DNA of 64,000 bases, taken from assembly GCF_030867095.1 (NCBI RefSeq), contig NC_081835.1, positions 15,632,501 to 15,696,500 on the forward strand. The letters run 5' to 3'. The notes beneath the pieces are model-generated. The model made no database searches. It was given only the letters and a program-made list of their open reading frames with translations, and was not told the DNA's origin. How positions within the stretch are numbered: the first letter of the stretch is position 1; every line of letters starts with the position of its first letter. This DNA is from Alligator mississippiensis. Lineage: Eukaryota; Chordata; Crocodylia; Alligatoridae. Below, one piece after another: positions 11,101 to 21,963 of this stretch. A program made the translations under genes and the position numbers.

Positions 11101-14100
11101 CATCAGACTGGGCCAAGTAAGAAAAATTTTACCTTTATTATGTTGTTATATTGCTTGGCATTTATGAAGTGATTTTTTTCAATGTTAGAGCTCTTTGCGT
11201 ACATCTGATTAATCCTCATAACACCCTTGTGAGCTGGTGGGTAAGTATTCCCATATCTTTACAGAAGGGGGAGCTGATTGCAGAATGTTAAAATGCCTTG
11301 CCAAGATTTTAGAGGCAAATATTGCAACAGGGAAGAAAACATGGGGTTCCAGATTTCCAGCCCTTTGCTTGGGTCTGCTGGACCATGCCCCTCTTCCTCT
11401 AACATGTCTGAAGTAACGTGACAGAATGCATTGCTATCTAAACCATGTTCGCTGCTGTGGTCTCTCTAAATGACTGTTTAGTTTGCTTGCTTTTGTGCAG
11501 AGTGGGCATAATGAAGTACTGTGAAGCAATACTATTTGTAAGCACAACATTCAGAAACAAAGGTACTGCAGTAAAGGCAGTCCTGTGTTAAAGCAAATGC
11601 CTTTGTAATGCCTAATGGAACAATAAGCCATTGGCTGGTCATTTTCTGTTGCTTTCTCTAGATTCTGATCAGAAAGCTTTGTTTATAGACACAGTTCTCT
11701 GCCTTGAGTCTGTCGCACTAATCCCACTAAATCCCAACAGAATCACTGGGAACCAAGGTACTGGAAAGTATACTACAGGATTGGACCTGATGTAGCGATC
11801 TCTTAATTAACAGCTGCTTTTAGATGGGATTTTTCTTGATGTTTCAAGTAATGACTGGTCCTGTTGCACTTGTAGCTGGGAGGTCCAGGTGCTGCCAATT
11901 GATGTCAGTCGTCCCACCCAACTACTGCCTGACAGAAGGACGTGTAATTCTAGACAACCGGCTACCTTGTCTTCGTATAGGAACAAAGTCCATGTTAAAT
12001 TTGCTTAAAAAGAGAACTGGATGTGCTGAAAGAGCTGAGGAATGTTACTGTGATTTTAAGTGAACTGTGCTCAGAAGCTGCCTACTTAGCGTTTGATCTG
12101 TTTTCCAGGTCTGGTCCAAAAGGCTAAAAAAGCCAAGAAGAAACTGTTGAAACGAGAAAGTGATGACCGAGCTGATGCTGGGTCTCAGGAGCGATATGAG
12201 TCATTCAGCTATGGCGGAGTGGACCCATACATGTGGGAGCCCCAAGAACTAGGTAAGAAGACGGGAAAGTTGTGTAGTGGGGACCAGTGTGCTGTTAACT
12301 CAGGACAACCCATGTAGTTGTTGTGGAACTGCACAGATTATAAATCTGCTTAGAATTTGGTCTGCATTGTGTGGAGTGGGGGTCATTTTTATTAAACTAG
12401 CTTAGTCTTTTGAGTAATGTTTAAAAAAAAAAAACAAAAAAAACCCACTACTACTTGATATGTCTGAGCCACAAAGTGTGGATCCGGGTTAAAAATTTCC
12501 CAGTGTTTCTGTATGGCTTATTTGGAGTTTGGTTTGGGTCGTGTTAGAGGCAGGCTGCTTGGCAAAGATTGAGAGCACTTTTACTACTGGATCCTAGGAT
12601 CCTAGGAAATCTGATGGCACTAGTGGGACTCAGTCCCTTTAGTTGGCTTAGAGTCCCGATGTAAACTCCACGATGCATTGTGTTGAGCTCAGAATTTTGA
12701 CCATTTCAGCGGCAAGGCATTGAGGTATAAATCGGCCATGAATACATTTAGGCTGGTAAGTAAGCTTCTAACTATCAGAGAAGTGAGGTTTGGAACAGTC
12801 TTCCCATAGGAGTAGTTGGGACAAAACTTGAGAGCTGTTCAAACTGGTTTATGAAAAGTACTGTATGATATGGTTGTGTGCTGCTGCAGGAGAGTGGATT
12901 CAGTTTCCCTTCCATCCCCAAGCTTCTATAACCAGCTTCAGAATGAGCCCTGTGTTTTGTACCAGGTTGTTGATTCTCAGTTAGAGGTAGGAGGGGCAGC
13001 AATAAAAACTGCTGTACATTTATAAATACTTGTAATGTCAGACTGCAATATTAATTTCTTTTTCCATTTTAATATTGTAGCAGAAGAAAAATTATTAATT
13101 CACATTCTGTCCATAACTTTGAGAATAAAATGTGAACTAGCACTAAAAAACCAAGTTGTACAGTGTTGAATTTCACATTTTTGAGGTGTTTATTTGGGCT
13201 GAGCTTTCATATTTGGCAGTCATTTTTCAATCCTTTAAGGCGGGAAAAAGGAAAATGAAAATCTGGAAGAACTGCAGCTGTGTGCACTTCATAGCTTTGT
13301 TTCTCGTGCCAGTGGCAGTTACTAACTTAGACGGTGGGTCTTGAAAATGTAGCATTAAGTAAGCTGTTGTCGACTAGTAATTGTGAGATGGAGAGAGTAA
13401 TAGCAGGAGGCTTTTTTTCCTTCCTGCTGTTGTTGTTAAAGTAATGCTTGTTGTTTCAGTGGCTAAAATTAAAGTACTCTTGTCAGTGAAAGCAGCCACG
13501 AGATTGGGCTTTAATCTACATTTATATTCATGGCACTGCTGTGAAAACATAGGATTCCAATTTGTCTTTAAAACCCTATTTGATACTGAGAAACAGTGAG
13601 AAGAGACTGAGGCTCCCTTTCAACAATGCCTGAATCTGAAGGCTTCCCTGATCTGTTTCTTCTCGTTCAGGTGCCATGAGGAGCCATCTTTCAGATTTCA
13701 AGAAACACCGAGCAGCCAGGATTGATCACTATGTTGTCGAAGTCAATAAATTAATAATCAGGTTAGAGAAGGTAAATTTATTCCTTGATTTCCTATAAAC
13801 CTACTGAATGCAGGGTGTAAAGCTGTTTGCAGTTGAAGGGGCACTGTTCATAATGCATTAGAAATGTTGGCACTTAAACTGTAAATGTTTTTTGCACATT
13901 GCTTTCTTTCATGCCTTGTGCTTGGCTCAGTCCTGTACAGATCATTCATTTCTTAGATTGTGTTCCATATACTTTAAATAGCTTTCTGCTACCCCAACAC
14001 CAGCGACCGTCCATCTCCTTAAATGCTATAACTTTCCCTTGTCTCGTCCAATTCTGTCTGCTATATTTGGAGGGAGGTACCTAATGTTTTCTTATTATAG

Positions 14101-16881
14101 CCACTGTTGTGTGCTTTTAAGATTTAACTATGTTTGCGTAGATACAGCACTGATGGAGATTACAGCAGTACCCAGGATACTGTATTTGTTCAAGTTATGT
14201 GACCTTCTCAGTTCAGGGTCCTGACTTTTATTTGTAGAGTTGTGTATGCTAATGTTGCTCTAGTAAAGTGGGAAAGATTATATAAAAGATTAATTTAAAG
14301 AACAGATTACCTTTTAGAACCCAAGAGGACCCTGTTGGGATTCTTGCTTTCACAAGGTTTATGCATGGCATTTTTAATGTTTTGTGAGATTTACCTTCTA
14401 AATTTTTGCTTACTTTCTGCCAGCTGACGTCATTTGACAGAGCAAATACAGAATCAGCTAAAATAAGAGGTTGGTACAAGCTTACCTCATACTAACTTGC
14501 TTTTAACCAAATGTTACATTTCACGGAAGTTCTACAAAGTGTTTTCTTGCCCTTCTCCCTCCCCTGCCCCTGTGATAGCAATCGAGAAATCTGTTGTGCC
14601 TTGGGTCAGTGATCAGGATGTCCCTTTCTGCCCGGACTGTGGTAACAAGTTCAGCATTCGGAACCGACGTCACCACTGCCGTCTTTGTGGGTCCATCATG
14701 TGCAAGAAATGTATGGAGCTTGTCACCCTTCCTTTGGCAAGTGAGTACAATAGGTTGGTGACAGTCCTAGCTTTGTCTGGGAACACAAACAGTGTCTTAG
14801 TTTTTGTGCCACTAGAGTATAGGCAGTAGAAAGCAGTTATGGAGAAGTTACTGCTGTTTTGGAGCGTGTCCCACTAGGAAATGGAGTTAGTTCCCCATAA
14901 ATGTCTGTTTTCATTGCCAGATCCAAAAGCAGTGACTTCTTCCCCAATTTCCCTTTTAAAATTTTTTCTTCCTTTAACCTCTTATATAATCCATGAAGAA
15001 CTGACCATGAAAGAGGTACTGGAATGTTAAGGCCACAGTTAGTGTCTCCTAGTATTGAAGGAAGCAGAGTGCTATAATGGCAGAATACAGGCTTATCTGT
15101 AAGCATAACTACCAAGATTGATTGTCAGTCTGAGGTTCTCATTTCTATTTTCCCCAGGTTGTTCCTTTCCTGTCATTGGTTTTCTCCAGTTGGCATTGTC
15201 AGCTTTCTTGGTTACCTGAAGGACTCCTTTAATATTGGCAGCTTTCATTTTTGGTTGGAAGCATGAGAGAAACATTGTGTTCTCCATAGAAATAACCCCC
15301 ATTTAAATGTTCCATTCTGGCTTTAATGGCTGAATTCATCATAGCACCATCACCCCTTTTCTTCTTCCTGCTTTCTAACCAGTAAAACTAGTGAGGAGAG
15401 GCAAACAGGCTGCAACAGGAGCTTGTCTTGATCAACCAAAGCTACCAGATGCTGTTCCTGGTAGGTGGGAGCAAGGTCTAGGAATTAGAAGTCAAGAAAG
15501 ACTAATTTCAGTCCTCACTGTCATTGACCCTCTGACCTTGGGCAAACTGTTTAAAATCTGTGCCTGAATTTACCTGGATCTAATGTTGGTAGGCTTAATT
15601 TGCTGAACTTTGTAATGTATTTTGAGTTCCGTGATAATTACTGAATTGTGTTTGATTTTTCAGGCAAACTCACAAGTGCCAGCAAAGAGGCCTTAGCCTC
15701 TCACACCAGCCCAAACTCTTCACCTAACAGTATCCAGGGGTCCCGTCGTGGCAGCATTAGCAGTGTAAGCAGCGTGAGCTCAGTTCTTGATGAGAAGGAT
15801 GATGATAGAATCCGCTGCTGTAGGCATTGTAAAGGCACCCTGCTGAAAAGAGAGCAACAGATTGATGAGAGAGAATTTACTCCAGAAATTGTGAAACTCT
15901 ATGAGGTAAATTTAACCTGTTATACTTCCCCTGAGTCGGTACATCGGCAGTGCTCCCCAAATGGTCCTTATCTTATTCTGTCTTTCCTTGTCCCTGGCCC
16001 ATTCACATATCAGTGAAACTTTGGAATACTGGGTATTGAGACGGCTTCACTTGATGTCCTATATAGTGTGCTCTGTACTTATTGACTTCTTGTGTGCACC
16101 TGAGTTGAGAAGCATCTTACTTTGTGACTTGTTTTCTTTCTAAACTGTAAAAGATACTTGAAGCACCTCCCAAATTCTGGTCTTCCTAGGGTGGGTTTGC
16201 ACATAGAAGGGATTTAACAGAAATGTGGTTTGCAAATGCTCATATATCTGCACTTCATAAGTAGATTGTACAAAATTAGACTTCATCTAGTTGTTTTTAT
16301 AGAGACTAGAGGCAGCTGGCCTGACCAGCTTAAGAAATCAGTAAGAAGATATGGCTTGAGCTTTTTTGCTTCTGGAATGCATTTGAGCCCAGAGCCTAGA
16401 TGAATAAGAATTGAAAGCCATCTGGTGGCTTTTCAAGGTATCTGTGCAATGGGTTGACAGAGATTTTAGTTGAGTTTCCAACAAACAGTAGGATGTTCCT
16501 GCAAAAAAATACCAAATCAGTCAGCAGTAAAGGGCCTTCCTTAGTAGTCTTCTCAGAGAGACCAGTGGCTTGACGAGATCACAGTAATTATTTATTTTTT
16601 TTAAATAGCTACTCCTTCTAAGAAATGGCCTCTACACTTAAGAGATCAATGATAGGGCAATATAAAGAATCTTCCCCTACTCCTCCCCCTCTATCTGGGC
16701 TGAGCATAAACAGGGGACAACGTTGTCCTGAGTCCCAATTTGACAACTTTCATCCATAGTCAGTTAGACATAGACCAGCACCATGTAATGCCATACAAAT
16801 GACACTGCTACTGTGTTGCATGAGGAGAATCAATGTGTAGAACTAATGGAGTCTCTGTGTGTTAACCTGTCAACTTTTATT

Positions 16882-16912
<31 letters not shown>

Positions 16913-19900
16913 GAATTTAAAAAAGAAACTCAGACTTTGCATGGAGAAGATTGATCAGAAGGCCCCGGAATACATAAGGACAGCAGAATCGTTAAAGTAA
17001 GTCTGTTGTCTGCTTGTTATTGTTTTGTGCTTATTTTTTTGCATATCTGTGATTCTTTCCCTAAGCACCTCCTCCATATAGCACAGAAAGGAAGATCTCT
17101 TAATCTGTACTAAACCCCTCAATACACAGTGAGAATTTCACTGTATCCAGATCTGTGGCAGAAACTAAGCTAGTAAATGTCCTGGGCCATCAGTGCTTAC
17201 ATTAGACTTGATGGGTTTCATTGTTGCAATTCTGGTAGGCTTTCCCACAGACAGCTGGACTATCTGAAGTTCACATTTTTGACTGAGGTGCAGAGAAGCA
17301 TGCTTGGCCACAACATTGGGGTGTAGAATGTTTTAAATTGTTACATGTTTCTGGGAACGAGGGGAAAGTATAGAATATCAGTTCAAACCCTATGCAGAAT
17401 GGGTGAAATTCTTGCTTTTTGCTCAGTGTAAGTTTTGCCACTGACTTCAGTAAAGTCCAAATTTCATTTTCTAATGCTGCAGGGCACTGGACAGTTAAAT
17501 TAAAAATTAGGGTTTTTTTTCCCCAAAGGGCTTGGATTTTAGACCAGACATAATACAAAAAGAGATGCTCCTCAGTGTAGGAGGAATTGTACAGAATGTG
17601 GTCATGTAGGACCTGAGTTACTGAGAAACAAAAATTTATGAGAGACGGTCATACATTTCTTGGTTGCAGAGAGCTGGGGGTCAACATTGACATTTTAGCT
17701 GGAATAAATAGATTTATGGAGGATACAAGGCGGAGAAGGAAGCTGCATAGGGAATAGATTTGGAGTATTCTAGTAGAGGGGTAGTGGGGTATGAAATAAG
17801 CTGAATTTCTATTATTTAGCCCAGTTATATTGTCTTGAGCTGCTCTGGAAGCATTTGGGAACCAACAGTGCAGAAAAGTGGCAAAGCTCAGCCCTAGACA
17901 GTGTTTTTGCTGTGCAAGGTCATCTCTTCTAATTTACCTATTGTCTTTACTTATCTTTGTGAAGAGCATTGCGATCCTCTGGTGACAGGCTGTTGAGAGC
18001 TACAAAGAGAGATTGTTATTGCACTCTTTCCATGCTCAGTATTTAAAAATTCAAAAAGCCAAATGAGTTGATTCATCATATATTTAATAGGTGATGCCAA
18101 GAGTTCCTCCTGAGGCTTATTCCCCTGTTCAGATTGGCTTACTGTGTTTACCTTTTGTGCCTAGACAACTCACGAGGCAATACTTGGATTCCCTGGTGGT
18201 GCATATTAAAAATATAGTACAGTATAAAACCTCACAAACTTGCATTAATGACTAGGAAGATCCATTATAGAGCCTAGAATTTTTGCAAATTGGCAAATAA
18301 ACTCTCAAACTCAGTGATAAATCAAAGATCTTGCATTACTCTGTGTATTTAGGATGTTCTAGGAGGTGGTGTTATGCTCTTATTAAATTATGGTGTAGCA
18401 CCCAAAATACTGTAACTGCTTTCTGAACAGTAGTGCTGATTTAATTATTTATGGTAGTCATAGACACTAAAATTTGAAACATAATTTAAAAAAAAGAGTG
18501 TTTTAATAGTGAGAGATCACTGTGACACTGTTTAATTGGAAAAAAAGAATTCTTAGGTGTACGGATTAGCCAAATGTAGTGTAGTGTGCATACAGTCTTC
18601 AGATGAGAACTCTTATTTGTAAAATCACAGTAGCCTTGTGTGAAATGTTAGCATTTGCAAATATACCATTGCCTTTTACTGTATCGAAGAGAAGTTTCCA
18701 TATATGTGCCTTAAATGAGACATTAACTGTTTGAGGCATTCTTATGGACCATGAGTCGGTACCAAAGTCAGGGGTGTACTTGGTAGCCATGTTGGTCTGA
18801 GACAAGAAGACATACAAAAACTAGAACTCTTGGTTGGAAAATTATACCTATTATAAAAGGTATAATTTTGGAACCAAGAGTTCTAGTTTTTTGTATGGTA
18901 CCAAAGTCAGGCAGTTAAGTTCTAGGTAGGAATGCTTTAGAAATATCTATACTTAGATTTGCTGCTTCCTGTTGCAACTTTTTTCGGGATAGGTAGATGT
19001 TTGACACAGATTTCACTATAGCCAAATCTCAGTGGCAGAAAGGAAGATAGTGAATATAGTATTTCTGAATGTAAAGCCTTTTAGTAAATCTTACATCTTC
19101 TGCAGTAACTTTTCTTAGCGTATCTGTTGTTGGCAGGACTGCAGGGCTATCCAGGTGGTGGCCTGTGGGTTGCGTGGGGCCCGAGAGTGGCCAAGTTGCA
19201 ACTTCTGGGTTCCCACAGTTTTATTTTGTCCCTTCACTTCTTCCCCACTGCTTTGGCTGCTGCTGCAGTGCGCTCTGGGGTGGAGGCAGGATGCAGCAAC
19301 CCTGAAACCCCAGCTGCAGCACGTGATGTGATGTGGTGCATTGCAGGGAGGTGAGAATGAGTCTGAGGCTGCACAGTGTGGAGTGTGTGTTTGGGGGACT
19401 GGGGGGTGGGGTAGAACACAACTCATGCCTGTGAGCAGTGTTTTCTGGGGAGAGAGGAGCTACCATTTAAAAGTTGGACAGCACTTCCTTAGTGTATTCA
19501 CAGATATATTTCTTTCTTAGTGCGGGAGAGACCACCTACAGTCTTGAACATGCGAATGACCTGAGGATAGAAATCCAAAAAGTATATGAGTTAATAGATG
19601 CCTTAAGGTAAGGAAGAATATTTTTAAGAGGTATCTCTTAATTTAGTGGATGGCCTAACCTAACAGGACAGTGTCCAAGACTTAATGAAAATTATATCAA
19701 ATAGAAACTTTATGAAACAGCAAAAATGAAATTGTTCTAGTAGACTTTGAATGGGAATATTAAAAAAAAACCGAAACAAAACCCTACGGTCAGTTTACAT
19801 TTATGGGAACCCCTTATGCATGCTGCAAGTGTCTGCTTAAGTCAAAAGAGATGCAGGTAGCTTGCCCACTCAATTTTAAAACGGCTTGATGCTGTTTCTG

Positions 19901-21921
19901 TGCCTCCTGTCACTTTTTGTGATTTTACACGCTTGTTTCCCAACCTGTGCCTGTAGGAAGTTATAGTGAAAGTGACCATACCTAGGGTGCTAGCAACTAC
20001 ACAGAATCAGCAAAGTGAAAAGTAATTTTCTCTAAACTTTTCAGTTAGAGGAATTGTCAGTTGTAAGAGTATGTGAAGAGAAATCCCGCTTCTGTCTGCA
20101 TGTTGACAGTGCCCTGCTAAAACCAGCATCCTTTGAATTTTTCAGTGTTGGCCCTTCTTTTTTTTTTTGCACTCATGTGCTTAATTGCTTATTTTTAATG
20201 TAGTAAGAAGATTTTGACTCTAGGTTTGAATGAAGATCCCCAACCACATCCCAAAACACTACAACTTCAACGAATGATCAGATACTCAGCTACACTTTTT
20301 GTACAGGTAAACCAAGCACATACTACACACTGCCCTGTCGGGTGTACTTTCTTTACAAGAAGTATGACTGCAAAAAGGGTAGATAGCCCCATGCTAGCTT
20401 TAAACTAGCATGCTTGGGTACTCCTAGCAGTTTAGCTGTGAAAGAACGTGGAGGTTGGGGGCAGAAGAGAGATGCGGTATCTGCCTTGGATCAGTTTTAT
20501 TCTATGTTGACCTCTGCTGCTGCAGCCATACTGGTGACTGCACTTCAACTAGATCGTTTAAAGCTATCCTGGGTGTGCCTTGAGGAGCTGCAGTCACAGT
20601 TATGACCACAGTGTAGATGGACAGTGTCTCTTGTATGTGTTCAGGACTAGTTAGAAGAAGTGTCTTTCTGGGGTACATGGAAATGGGCAGTTAGCAGTGG
20701 GAAGTGCTGTGTACACTGATAATTTTCTCCAGGAAAAACTGCTTGGCCTGATGTCCCTGCCAACCAAAGACCGGTACGAAGAACTAAAAGAAAAAAGAAA
20801 ACAGGAGCTCGAGAGAAAACTGCAAATGGTAAGGGCAGCTAGAGGTGTGAGCCTGACTTTCAGTGCACGAGGGTCTACTTCTGCAACCAGTTTGTGCCTG
20901 CTCATTTAAATGCTGCTTTGTACTTCAGTGCAAAAATGTGTATTGCATAACTTTTCACAGCACTTAGGTGCTTTTTTAAAAATAGCTTTTAGGGACCTGG
21001 ATGGACTAGGATTCCTTCTGCAGGGGGACTAGATGGCTGTTGGGAGGATGGGGTCAGTAGCTGAGAAGAACCATGGGGTGTATTTTGAAGGAGGAGTAAA
21101 TGGAAAAATGAGTCCTTTTTCTTCAGTTCTTTGGTGCAATTGCCTGAGCTGGGGCACATTTATCTTCTGTTCAAAGGCTTAATATACTGTGTGTGATGAT
21201 ATTTCTATCTATTCTATTTATGACTCTTTTAATGCTGTGTGATCATCCGTTACAAAAGTGTTTGTCAGGAAGAGGCTTGATCAATTTAATTTTCAAGTCA
21301 GCTTAGCACTGCTCTGTGCGCAGGTTCATCATAATGCATGTTTTATAAGTGAATCCGGACATCAGAAGGGATAGGAGAGTTGTATGTTTTCTATATAAAA
21401 CTCTGCCAGAGTAGGTAAAGATGAATATAGATGGCTCTGATGGAGTTTGAGTTGTATTTCAAACATGATGTTTGCAAGTACTAATGAAGTCAAGAAAAAA
21501 CATCTCATTGTCATTATGAACTCAAACATTTTCTGAAATAGGAAGCCTAGTTCTTTCTGGGAAATGGTTATAATGTGAACTTTGCAGGGGAGGGAAGGGG
21601 AATGGGACGTAGGGACATCTTTGCACAATGATCTGGATCAGGGGATGGCAATTATTTCAGCTGGAGTGCCACTTAATGACTTTTGGTGAGCTGCTGAGGG
21701 CCTCAAGGGAGCCCTGCCTCTTGACCCTCCCTCTGATTGCCATTTTGGGACTAAAGTTCCACCCCTAATCCCTCGCCTTTGCCACCAGAAGTACTTCTTT
21801 TAGGAGGGGGGTTTGCCATCTTGGATTAAACCCTCCCCCCAAATCAAACACTAAAAATCAAACATCTGCTATAACATATAATTATTTTTAAAAAAATATT
21901 TTTGTCCTGATTTACATGTGT

Positions 21922-21963
<42 letters not shown>

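Larger units (their letters stand above)
5169..12108 (+). other. RBSN: RBSN intron 2 (about 6.9 kb)
   Basis: No exon was recognised. It holds the foldback element at 5537-5903, the perfect hairpin at 7340-7415, the palindrome at 7668-7776 and the nested hAT/CR1 composite at 9141-10776. The rest is AT-rich unique sequence. Confidence 0.7.
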
